DNA from: an uncultured bacterium | Lineage (GTDB): Bacteria > Vulcanimicrobiota > Xenobia > Xenobiales > Xenobiaceae | Assembly: GCA_934621605.1 (NCBI GenBank) | Contig: CAKTUZ010000018.1 | Span: 1-64,000 of the forward strand | DNA length: 64,000 nucleotides | Direction: 5' to 3' | Shown here: one piece after another, positions 1 through 8,257 of the stretch | How the letters are laid out: each line of letters starts with the position of its first letter | Position numbering within the stretch: position 1 is the stretch's first letter | The notes under the pieces: model-generated | What the model was told of the DNA's origin: nothing | Databases searched by the model: none | What the model saw: the letters and a program-made list of their open reading frames with translations, nothing else | Translations under genes and position numbers: made by a program

Positions 1-66
1 TCCCATGATATTTTTAATTTACCACAGAAGGTTTAATAGTTTAGATCTATTTTTACAGACTTTTAT

Positions 67-279
67 TCACAGGCTCCCTTCCGCCATGGCTTTATCTAAG
101 CTTTTACGGACATCATCAAGCAAAGTAGCCGAAGTCATTTTGGCTACCGTAAAAGCTCGCATATGCTCTTGCTTTTGCACGTCAGACCAGTGCCAAGAAA
201 ACTCTGTTTTCCGGCGTTTGCTCAAGTAGTCGATGGCGTCCTGAGGCGTTATGTCAAAGCTAAACTCATCGGCTGGCAC
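67..279 (-). pseudogene. Truncated Mu gp30/F-like phage head morphogenesis protein (N-terminal fragment)
   Basis: A 70-residue reading frame from a GTG at 277-279, overlapping the end of the upstream portal fragment by 14 bases, as coupled portal/head genes do in Mu-like phages. It carries the N-terminal signature of Mu gpF/gp30 (SPP1 gp7-like) proteins: an 'ITPQDAIDYL' helix followed by 'FSWHW' and 'HMRAFTVAKMTS'. Full-length relatives run to several hundred residues. This one stops with TGA at 67-69, just after the 'AMAEG' helix, so only the start of the protein survives. Family assignment rests on recalled motifs and is moderately sure. The fragment is almost certainly non-functional. Confidence 0.55.
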
Positions 280-1210
280 TGACGCTACCTCCTACATTGC
301 ACATGTAAAAGGCCAAACTCAGGGCCTCTTCCAACTTTTTAGTATCGATTTGCCGATAAAGGCCCATAATAGAGCGGCGCATTTCTTCCAAGCTTTGGCC
401 TTGTTTAATAAGGTTAATAACCGGCTGGATAAGGTCGCCAGCCAGCTCGTGCAAGCTTTGCTCTTTGGGCATGTAGTTTTCGGAAGTAATCTTTTTAGTA
501 GGCGCAGCAAAACTGACCGCCGGGCCGTTATCTAGCTCAATATCATCTTCCGAGAATCCGTAAGCCTTCATAAAATAGGCTTTGGTGAACTTTAGGCCAC
601 TGTCGTAAAGAATTTTGTCTCTTTCAGCTAAGACTTTGTCTACATCGCTTTCACGGAAAAGCTCAAAACTAGGCGTCTGGCCTTGCCAATTGAAATTAAA
701 AGTCCATTCTACCAAGCACTGAATAACGCGCTCAATCATGCGCTTATCGGAAGCTACGATCTCTTCCCGCACGTCGTTATGCGTTTTGGCAGCAGCATAG
801 GAGCCGGTTGAGCCTACTTCACTGCTGAGAGTTTGGCCCACGATAGCCAACGCGATTTCAGCGTTGCAATGATCGATGAGTTCTTTATGTGGACTAGAAG
901 AAGAGCTGCCGCGCCCGCTGTTGCCATCGAGAATTTCTACGGCACTATCGTTGGGAATAACCGTGGCCGCGTCTTGCACTAAACGCTCTAAATTGTCGAG
1001 GAATTGGGCAATTTCTTTAGGATCAGTACCGCGAGGGAGTTTGCCCAAAATAGCCGGAGTACCGTACTTTTCGGTTGCCGTAACCCACCAGCGCAAGCCG
1101 CCTTTTTTAAAAGCTACTGGCCAGAAACACTTGGAAAGTACCTTTTCGCCGTAAGGATTGGTATAAGTAGCGTGGTGTTGAGCTAAAAGGAACTTATGAC
1201 AACTATACAA
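266..1210 (-). pseudogene. Mu gp29-like portal protein (DUF935), C-terminal fragment
   Basis: The 314-residue frame matches the second half of DUF935 portal proteins of Mu-like phages. Visible features are 'KFLLAQHH' near the start, 'WPVAFKKGGLRWWVTATEKYG' around residues 30-50, 'AAATVIPNDSAVEIL' near 80-95, and the conserved 'AIVGQTLSSEVGSTGSY' followed by 'HNDVREEIVASD' around 120-155. Intact portals are about 450-550 residues and assemble the ring at the capsid vertex through which DNA is packaged. Here the N-terminal part is absent: the frame opens with a TTG in mid-protein and the IS256-family element lies immediately upstream (1295-2792). No N-terminal half was found beyond the element, so the gene is a truncated prophage relic rather than simply interrupted. 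Confidence 0.7.
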
Positions 1211-1294
1211 CCCACAGCCGCAATAAGTTTGGACGTGTTGGTTATTAGCTAAAATAGGTGTTCAAAAGCGTTTAAAACGTTCTTGAACGGCTAC

Positions 1295-2792
1295 GTCCGT
1301 ATAATGGTGTAAATTAAAAATGGGAAAATGAAAGAGCCATTGGCTCTTACTTTTAGGTATAATAAAAACGTCCAACCACAGACAACCTAAAAGGAGAAGA
1401 CCAATGGCCCAAATCAATATTACATTAAACCGAGGAGAAATTCTACAACTACTATCTAATAATCCTGGTAATGCCTTTAAAAATATTTTACAAACTAGCC
1501 TTGATAAAATTCTTCAAGCAGAATCATCAGAGCAATTAAAAGCAAAGCCTTATGAACGCTCGGAAGAACGTACAGACAGTAAGAACGGTGTACGCGAAAG
1601 AGAGTTAGACACTGGAATCGGACGAATTACTTTGCATGTTCCCAGGCATAGAAATGTACCGTTCAAAACGTTAGTTTTCGATAACTATTCACGCAGCGAG
1701 GCAGCGCTCATAGCAAGTACGGCGGAAATGTTTGTCAATGGTGTGTCTACTCGCAAAGTTTCTAAGGTCATGGAAACACTATGTGGTACATCTTTTTCTA
1801 AATCCAAAGTATCTGAAGTCTGTAAAGATATGGACAAAGTTGTACACGAATTTCAAAACCGTTCCCTTGATGGAGAGTATCCGTTTCTCACCGTGAATGC
1901 CACATATTTTTAGGTGCGAGAGAATAGTCGAATAATTTCAAAAGCTTTTTTTATCGCTTACGGTACAAATATACATGGACATCGTGAAATTATCGGCTTT
2001 GACCTTTATCCCAATGAATCTGCCAATACATGGACGGATTTCTTCATGAAACTTAAAAAGCGCGGCCTAAATAACATGTTAATGATTACTTCAGATGCTC
2101 ATGAGGGTATTTTGAGTGCCATCGGAAAAGTATTTCCAACTGTTCCATGGCAGCGGTGTCAGTTTCATTTCGTTAGAAACATCGTAGATAAAACACCAAA
2201 GAAATACCAAGCTGGACTCCAAACTGAGCTTCAGGATATGTTCAACAGTAAAAGCTTGGCCGAAGCTCGTAAGGTTCGTAATCAAATTATTGAAGATTAC
2301 CGCGATGTTGCAGAAGCAGCTATGTCATGCCTTGATGATGGCTTTGAAAGCTCCATGACGGTAATGCTTCTTCCTGTTTGTTTAAGACGCTACTACCGTA
2401 CTTCCAATCATATCGAAAGATTGAACAAGGAATTAAAGCGACGTTCTAAAGTAATTGGAGTTTTTCCTAACGAGAGCTCCGTACTAAGACTCATGGGCTC
2501 TGTGTTAATGGAACTTCACGATGCCATGTTGGCTGGACGAGCCATCTTTAGCAAAGATTCATTAACCACACTTATGAGCTCCAATGTTCCAGCAAAGCTG
2601 ATCGTTGTGGCTGAAGAACAGCAGAGACTTAGAGCAGCATGATTAACACATCTGTTTGGCGCAGTCAAGGCACCGGCTAACGCCTCGCTATGGCGGCCTT
2701 GACAGTGTCATTCATCTGTGGTGGTTGGTAACTATGAGGCTTAAGCAGCCTCATAATATTATGCCTAAAATAATTTACACACAATTTTGGAC
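1295..2792 (+). mobile_element. IS256-family insertion sequence, inactivated
   Basis: The element surrounds a broken IS256-type transposase gene (1404-2642). Candidate terminal inverted repeats are 1295-1316 and 2771-2792. They share outer GTCC and an inner perfect 10-mer GTGTAAATTA, 15 of 22 positions in all. A perfect 7-bp hairpin sits inside the left end (1332-1348), and two hairpins lie inside the right end (2664-2703 and 2734-2754). No 8-9 bp target duplication could be recognised at these boundaries, so the exact ends are uncertain. The element sits beside a decayed Mu-like prophage fragment. Confidence 0.65.
1404..2642 (+). pseudogene. IS256-family (mutator-type) transposase, broken by an in-frame stop and an active-site change
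   Basis: The start ATG at 1404 follows AAGGAG. Read through, the frame gives about 412 residues, the normal length for IS256-family DDE transposases. The second DDE aspartate is visible in 'MITSDAHEG', the C/H signature in 'WQRCQFHFVRN', and the catalytic glutamate in 'TSNHIERLNKELKRR'. Two lesions lie four codons apart. The first catalytic aspartate, normally in 'LTVDATYFKVRE', is Asn (AAT at 1896-1898). The Lys codon four positions later is an amber TAG (1911-1913). The frame continues uninterrupted after the TAG from GTG 1914. Suppression of the stop alone would not restore activity because the first Asp is missing. Confidence 0.9.
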
Positions 2793-2981
2793 TTGACTCA
2801 CGCTACACTGTTAGTTCTCTCTAAAATTAGACAATGTAATGCATTAAAACAAAATGCCATAAAATACCGGAGAGCCTATCTATTGCACGCTATTTTTCGT
2901 TTCCCCTTGTATATATCCTATTCCCACTGTCGACTGTAACTTTCTGCTTGCTAAAATAAACGCAAATAATCCAATTCGCTT
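2793..2981. other. Non-coding stretch between the IS element and plsC-like gene
   Basis: Together with the right end of the IS element (from 2643) this forms a gene-free stretch of about 340 bases. Beyond the IS hairpins it is AT-rich. No coding frame, N-terminal portal fragment, tRNA or clear terminator was recognised in it. Confidence 0.5.
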
Positions 2982-3806
2982 TTACCCTACAGCAGAACTG
3001 AGTCGCTGGTGATCTTCTTTTTCTAATTCGGTATAATTGAATGCCATTAAATTATGAATATGTTCAATCAATTCGTCTTCGTTGGCGAAGTCAGCTTGAT
3101 TTAGAACTGGCAAAAAGCGCAAAGTAACAACAGAATCGGCTGTCACCCTAGGCAGCCCCTTAGGATAGATCTTGGTTCCATTGTGAATAATCATTATAAA
3201 AACGGGAGCTTCAGGAGCACATTTTAAAAGCGTCTTCAAACCACCAGTTTTGAAATGCTGCAAACCGCCTTGTAAACTGCGAGTGCCTTCAGGGAAAATT
3301 ATGGCCGAACATTTTCTCTTATTGACTTCCAGACCAAGTTTTTCAATAGCTTGTAAAGCTTGCTCTCTGTCTCCGCGATTAATTAAACAATGACCACCGT
3401 TTCTGAGTACAAAACTAACCGAAGGAATAAAACAATGGCCTAAAATATCTTTAGAAATATATTTAGGCTTCATAGTGCGTAACTCGTAAAAAGGCAGAAA
3501 ACTCTCTACCAAAGATTGATGATTACCTACTATAATGGCTCCACTGCTCTGAAGAATATTTTCTTGACCCTCTACCCTTATTTGGCATAAACCAGCTTTA
3601 ATACTGTATTTCAAGACATGAGCCAAATTTACTAATACTTTATCCATAGACTCAATACCAAAGATACGCGCTATGCGCAAAGCAGGGTCGAAAGCCAAAA
3701 GAGAAGCTGCAAAGCTGCTCCAAGCACCTATAGTCCCAAAAATATCACGAAGTCTCAAAGATTCTTTAACCTCAAAAAAAAATACCCCAGCTATTCCTGC
3801 GAACAA
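2982..3806 (-). CDS. 1-acyl-sn-glycerol-3-phosphate acyltransferase family protein (PlsC-like)
   Basis: A 274-residue protein of the PlsC/LPLAT family, which transfers an acyl chain to lysophosphatidate on the cytoplasmic membrane. Motif I is 'GNHQSLVES' (His96). The usual H-x4-D reads H-x4-E, with Glu101 in place of Asp. Motif III is a clean 'FPEGTRS' at 171-177. Hydrophobic segments near residues 1-10 and 23-40 would anchor it. The start is a TTG at 3804-3806 with AAGG about ten bases upstream; no ATG lies near the conserved region. It is downstream of rpmA on the same strand. Substrate could be lysophospholipid or another acyl acceptor, and the family is broad. Confidence 0.85.
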   Translation of the reverse strand: MFAGIAGVFFFEVKESLRLRDIFGTIGAWSSFAASLLAFDPALRIARIFGIESMDKVLVNLAHVLKYSIKAGLCQIRVEGQENILQSSGAIIVGNHQSLVESFLPFYELRTMKPKYISKDILGHCFIPSVSFVLRNGGHCLINRGDREQALQAIEKLGLEVNKRKCSAIIFPEGTRSLQGGLQHFKTGGLKTLLKCAPEAPVFIMIIHNGTKIYPKGLPRVTADSVVTLRFLPVLNQADFANEDELIEHIHNLMAFNYTELEKEDHQRLSSAVG

Positions 3807-3889
3807 ACTGGAGTACCTTCAAAAAAAATAGAATAAAAAGCGATGCACGCCAAATCCCTCGCTAAATAATCGAGGAATGTACGCGAAAA

Positions 3890-4162
3890 CTAGCCCTCTA
3901 CCTCTACCACAGTCTTAGCGTTGTGCTTCGTGAACTTTACAACACCGGGAGCGGTGGCGAATAAGGTGAAGTCGCGACCCATCATAACGTTCTTCCCAGG
4001 GTAAAAACGGGTACCGCGCTGGCGAAGAATGATATTTCCAGCGATAGCGCTCTGGCCACCGTAAAGTTTAATTCCGAGCATCTTAGGCTGGGAATCACGA
4101 CCGTTCTTAGAAGAACCGGCACCTTTTTTGTGGGCGAAACGGGTAAGATCCATTAAATACAT
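3890..4162 (-). CDS. rpmA: 50S ribosomal protein L27 with N-terminal pre-sequence
   Basis: A 90-residue L27, a late-assembling large-subunit protein whose N-terminus reaches the peptidyl-transferase centre. The conserved body is 'AHKKGAGSSKNGRDSQPK', then the 'GGQ' and 'GNIILRQRGT' segments. The protein does not begin at the usual Met-Ala-His but at 'MYLMDLTRF' directly before 'AHKKG'. GGAGG lies seven bases before the ATG at 4160-4162, so this start is well supported; the next in-frame Met would be too far from it. This pre-sequence resembles the Firmicutes type removed by the Prp protease. The rplU gene, usually adjacent, is not here; upstream lies an FHA gene. Confidence 0.96.
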   Translation of the reverse strand: MYLMDLTRFAHKKGAGSSKNGRDSQPKMLGIKLYGGQSAIAGNIILRQRGTRFYPGKNVMMGRDFTLFATAPGVVKFTKHNAKTVVEVEG

Positions 4163-4315
4163 TGATTGCCTCCGGATATATGGCTTGGGGCCGAATCCAC
4201 GGCCGCACTTGGCCCGCCGGGTAAACTTGGCCTAGAAAAAATTAATGCCTTCTATTAAGGCCCCGCTATTTTATCACGTTGAAAGAACAAAAGCAAGACT
4301 TATATATTTTACCGG

Positions 4316-5938
4316 CTAAACTACTTTAAAAATAGTCTGTCCCAGCTTAATAAAATCACCGCGTTTCAGTTCATACTTTTGGTTGCTGATCAAACGATTA
4401 CCACTAAGCCAGCTTCCGTTAGTTGACCCCAAATCTTCCAAAAAACAATGACCGTTGGCAGGTGATTTAACAATCCGAGCATGAGTATAAGATACGGAGG
4501 AATCTGAACTAAGCACAATATCCCCACTCTCTCGTCCTATTACAGTGACACTGTTTTGCAAGGGATAAAGTTGCCCCAAAGCTTCCAAACTAAGCTGCAA
4601 ATTGAGATAATCAGCTTCAGAAACGGCTGCAGGTCGAGAAACGGCAAGCGAAACAGGCTGAGTTTCCTGCAATTGTATATGTGCGGTACGCGGCCCTTCT
4701 TCAGCGGGAACGGCCTGAATTGGAGGTACAAAAGTCGAAGTAGAAGCTGTATTAGGTACAGGCGCACCAGATGCTGCAGAAACAGAACTTGTAGAAGATA
4801 CCGTTGCAGTTGGCGTGAATGCAACCGTAGACGGTGTTGGATTATGAGCTGCAGAAGCTGTCGTATCACCGGATAGGGACTCAAAATTGACTGCCGGAAT
4901 ACTATTAAAATCGACCTGAGCTCCAGGCACAGCTTGGTTGCCAAGCTCAATGCCTAAACGCTTAAAGAAATCGACATATTGAGGGCACTCTTTTAAAATT
5001 TGCGCCTCAACCTGAGTACGACTGTTAGGCGACAAAGAGCGGTTCTCACTCTGTGACAAAAGTAAGTCGTAACGCACAACCACATCTATGTCAGCTCTAG
5101 CTAAAGCTTGATCATAAAGATCGGCAAGGATGGTGACACTGCCTATCTTCTGGTAAGCCTTACCGACTAAAAGTAAACTGGCTGCTTCGATGGTCGATTC
5201 AACCTTACAATCATTAAATAAATTGATAACTTCCGTATATTGCCCGGCTTCAAGACGCAAAATACCCATAAAAAACCTAGCCAGAGCGGAAGTCGGCATA
5301 ATGCTAAGAATCTGCTCCAAAACTGAAACGGCCATCCCTAAATTGCCGGAACGGCGCCAAGCTAACGATAAAAGGATATTCACTCCCAATAAATCCGGTA
5401 ACAGAGCCACAGAACTCCAAGGAGTTAAAGGTAAAATAACTCTAAATGAAGGCAAATACTTTTTTAATTTATTGCCCAAGCCTTGCTGACATAAAAGCGC
5501 TTTTTGAAAAAAGGAACCAGCCTCGGCTGCACTTCCAAATTCCAGCAAAATACAACCCAGCAAGAAATAAGCATCAGTAAATTGAGTATCTAATTGCACT
5601 GCTTCACGCAAGCAATTGACAGCTGTTTCAGTTTCTACGCAAATCAAATTGCTGCAAGCTTCACCAAATAAACGTTCTGCTTTAGATAAAGTGAGGCGTT
5701 GCATCATACTCGAAGCAAACCCTACTCCAACTTGCGGTTCAAAAAAATCTATCTGTGGCGCTAATCCCGATGTAGTGCTCCAACTACCGCGATTCCAGAA
5801 AATTCCGCTCTGAGGAGAGCGAGAATTATCATCACGCTTAAACATATTAGAGACTTCATTAACGCCTTTACCAGCCAATTTACCGGCCAAACCGAAGCCG
5901 TCTTTAAGTTTCGATAAAATATCAGACTGTTCAGCCAC
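4316..5938 (-). CDS. TPR-repeat protein with C-terminal FHA domain
   Basis: A 540-residue cytoplasmic protein (no signal peptide). Tetratricopeptide-like helical repeats cover roughly residues 85-300 ('AYFLLGCILLEFGSAAEAGSFF' is one). A Ser/Thr/Pro/Ala-rich linker (about 350-440) leads to an FHA domain at about 463-540. That domain shows the phospho-threonine-binding pattern: 'VIGRESGDIVL', 'VSYTHARI' and 'DLGSTNGSWLSG'. FHA domains read phosphothreonine, so this is a likely reader of the Ser/Thr kinase encoded about 4.3 kb upstream in the same run. The start is GTG at 5936-5938 with GAGG upstream. It is the last gene of the minus-strand phospho-signalling run. Confidence 0.85.
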   Translation of the reverse strand: MAEQSDILSKLKDGFGLAGKLAGKGVNEVSNMFKRDDNSRSPQSGIFWNRGSWSTTSGLAPQIDFFEPQVGVGFASSMMQRLTLSKAERLFGEACSNLICVETETAVNCLREAVQLDTQFTDAYFLLGCILLEFGSAAEAGSFFQKALLCQQGLGNKLKKYLPSFRVILPLTPWSSVALLPDLLGVNILLSLAWRRSGNLGMAVSVLEQILSIMPTSALARFFMGILRLEAGQYTEVINLFNDCKVESTIEAASLLLVGKAYQKIGSVTILADLYDQALARADIDVVVRYDLLLSQSENRSLSPNSRTQVEAQILKECPQYVDFFKRLGIELGNQAVPGAQVDFNSIPAVNFESLSGDTTASAAHNPTPSTVAFTPTATVSSTSSVSAASGAPVPNTASTSTFVPPIQAVPAEEGPRTAHIQLQETQPVSLAVSRPAAVSEADYLNLQLSLEALGQLYPLQNSVTVIGRESGDIVLSSDSSVSYTHARIVKSPANGHCFLEDLGSTNGSWLSGNRLISNQKYELKRGDFIKLGQTIFKVV

Positions 5939-6078
5939 AGATTTTTTAACCTCTCCAGCGCAGAGTTTTGTGCAATAATTATTTGTCTTACTGATCCGCT
6001 GCTACCAAAGACAAGGAAGAAGCCGCCCAATCCCCTTTCCGAGAAAAAGACGATTTCTTCCAGTTTGTCCACAAAGAA

Positions 6079-6810
6079 CTAAGCACGGAAAGTCATTTCC
6101 GTACGTCCTAAACGCAACACATCACAATCGTGCAATTCAGTCTGGATGCCAGGCTGTAAACGATTGTTATTTATATAAGATCCATTGGAAGAACCTGTAT
6201 CTTCGTAAAGATACTTAGAGCCTTGGCGGGTAATCTGACCATGACGACGAGAAACGTAAGACTCGGGATCGAGCTCGGTAAGATCTACCTCAGGGAAAAT
6301 ATTATCAGCCGGAGATTGACGTCCCAATAAAGTATGCTCAGCAGTAATGGGAATTTCTACACCGTTAGGCATGAACAGCCTGGGAGAAGCGACAACGGGC
6401 GTAACCTTAGCAGCAGCCGGTTCATTATGAACAACCGGAGTAGCAACCGGAGCGACAGCTACAGTACCTAAAGTAGCTCCACAATCTTCGCAAAATTTGC
6501 TTCCGGCTTCATTATTGGCCCCGCAAGCGGGACAAACTTTACAGGAAACAGCCGAAGCCGCAACTGGAGCGGCGGCCGCAGGGACTTCAACTACGGGAGC
6601 AGCCTGAACAGCAGCAGAGAAAGGAGCCGGGGCAGCTGCAGGAGCGGGAGCTTCTACAACAGGAGCCGGGGCCGGAGTCGGAGCAAAGGGAGCTGGTGCA
6701 GCGGCGGGAGCAGCAGCAATCACCGGGGCGGGAGCAGCCAATTTGGAACCGCAATCCTCACAAAAAATAGAACCTTCCACATTATCAGAGCCACAAACGT
6801 TGCACTTCAT
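6079..6810 (-). CDS. Double zinc-ribbon FHA domain protein
   Basis: A 243-residue protein with two four-Cys zinc ribbons (Cys3/6/17/20 and Cys93/96/107/110) separated by an Ala/Pro-rich linker (about residues 25-88), and a C-terminal FHA domain (148-243). The FHA core is intact: 'LLGRQ' (Arg164), 'SRRH' (187-190) and 'GSSNGSY' (206-212). Zinc ribbons of almost the same form ('FCEDCG') occur at the N-terminus of the pseudokinase-PP2C protein of this run. The likely role is phosphothreonine recognition combined with protein docking. The ATG at 6808-6810 has AAGGAG upstream. The gene sits 83 bases after the VWA gene, probably in one transcript. Confidence 0.87.
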   Translation of the reverse strand: MKCNVCGSDNVEGSIFCEDCGSKLAAPAPVIAAAPAAAPAPFAPTPAPAPVVEAPAPAAAPAPFSAAVQAAPVVEVPAAAAPVAASAVSCKVCPACGANNEAGSKFCEDCGATLGTVAVAPVATPVVHNEPAAAKVTPVVASPRLFMPNGVEIPITAEHTLLGRQSPADNIFPEVDLTELDPESYVSRRHGQITRQGSKYLYEDTGSSNGSYINNNRLQPGIQTELHDCDVLRLGRTEMTFRA

Positions 6811-6893
6811 AATTTATCTCCTTAATAAACTCAATGGGGCCGCAGCACCAAAAGACTGCCTCCCCTTTGCTTCCTTAGCAGGACAAACTTATT

Positions 6894-8201
6894 TTACTTC
6901 TTGGTTAAATCAACAACTCCAACAGGAGAATCGAAATCGGGAATTTCAGAAAGAAGCTGGGTCAATTTCCTAGTACCGTACTCAAGTTTTTTAGTACCAG
7001 CAGCACTGGCCGCAGAGCCTCTTTCCAAACGGTTAGCTTCGGAAAGAGCTTGGTCAGCCAATTCTGTTTGACCTTGCTGCAGCAACTGAGTAGCCGCAGA
7101 GCGCAGCAACTGCGTAGCTTTTCCGCGTTCGCCTTCCTGAGCCAATTGCAAGGCTCTAGTTTGCTGACGGAAAATACTGACACTATCCACAATTTGCATA
7201 ACCTTGGGAACCACAACTGAAGCCTGAGAGGGATCGTCAGTATAGGTCATAGTTACATCTTGAGGGTTTACATTGTCGTAAACTCCCTGACCGGGAACTT
7301 CATAGCTGACACTGACCGAAGCAATACGATAAACACCGGCATAGCGAGAAGGCAAAACAAGCTCGTAAAGAACCGATTGTTTTTCATTTCTTTGTAAATC
7401 AGCCAAACCGATCGAACACTTTCTATCTATAACTTGAGGAGTGCCCAAATCATTAATAAGCGGCTTAACTTTATAAGCTCGACGTACAGTCACATCTTTG
7501 GGCAATTTCAAGTTGAGCTGACAATTTTTAACGACCACATTTTGTACACCAGCCAATTCATGAGCGAAAATATCCTGAATATTGCTGGGACGATCTATAT
7601 AGTAGGAGGTGCCTCGACACATGCTGGCGATCTTTAGCAAAAACTTTTCATTAAAATCGTCGCCTACACCGATAGTGGAAATAGAAATTCCCTCTTCAGC
7701 CGCCATAATGCAGCGATCCAAACATTGCTTTTCGTTCAAAGTCTGACCATCGGTAAGCAAAATAATATGGTTGAGCTTATCGCGAGAAAAGTTGCGTCGC
7801 ACTTCGTACAAAGCCGCATCAATGGCTTTAAGCATGTCGGTACCGGCACCCACATCGACATGATCGATCTTGTTGACCATCAATTTGGCTGTACTTTTAT
7901 CGTAGAGCTGACTGGAAGGAATAAGCACTCGAGCTCTTTCAGCAAAAGCTATAATAGAGCATAAATCATTAGCCCGAAACATATCTATGGCGTGGTTTAC
8001 AGCTTGGATAACATAATTAAGTTTACCTTCAGCGTACATAGAGCCGCTCTTATCCAAAACTATCGCCAAATTCAGTCCCATAGGTCCTGAACCAATTTCC
8101 TCACCAGGACATACCTCGGCCAAAAGATAAGTCAGTTTATTTTCGCTGGTAGTCATAACTGCCTGATAGCTCAAGCTAGTATACAGATTTACTTCAGCCA
8201 C
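6894..8201 (-). CDS. von Willebrand factor A (VWA) domain protein
   Basis: A 435-residue protein with an N-terminal VWA domain whose metal-binding (MIDAS) residues are all present: 'LDKSGSM' (Asp50, Ser52, Ser54), Thr121 in 'GAGTDM', and Asp151 in 'LLTDGQT'. A beta-rich region follows (about 220-330), then a helical C-terminal part (about 340-430) rich in Gln and Ala. There is no signal peptide or membrane segment, so it acts in the cytoplasm. VWA proteins with a kinase and a PP2C phosphatase form TerY-P triads in other bacteria, and both partners are encoded directly upstream. The start is GTG 8199-8201, preceded by AGGAGG at five bases. Confidence 0.88.
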   Translation of the reverse strand: MAEVNLYTSLSYQAVMTTSENKLTYLLAEVCPGEEIGSGPMGLNLAIVLDKSGSMYAEGKLNYVIQAVNHAIDMFRANDLCSIIAFAERARVLIPSSQLYDKSTAKLMVNKIDHVDVGAGTDMLKAIDAALYEVRRNFSRDKLNHIILLTDGQTLNEKQCLDRCIMAAEEGISISTIGVGDDFNEKFLLKIASMCRGTSYYIDRPSNIQDIFAHELAGVQNVVVKNCQLNLKLPKDVTVRRAYKVKPLINDLGTPQVIDRKCSIGLADLQRNEKQSVLYELVLPSRYAGVYRIASVSVSYEVPGQGVYDNVNPQDVTMTYTDDPSQASVVVPKVMQIVDSVSIFRQQTRALQLAQEGERGKATQLLRSAATQLLQQGQTELADQALSEANRLERGSAASAAGTKKLEYGTRKLTQLLSEIPDFDSPVGVVDLTKK

Positions 8202-8257
8202 GCTTCCTCCTAAGCTGCACTTAGTGCAAATGCTCTTAACAATATTAACAATTTAAG

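Noticed and set aside
4540..4950. 136-residue minus-strand frame inside the TPR-FHA gene
   Set aside because: It overlaps the FHA gene in another frame and is a Leu/Arg/Gln-rich shadow of the Ser/Thr/Ala linker.
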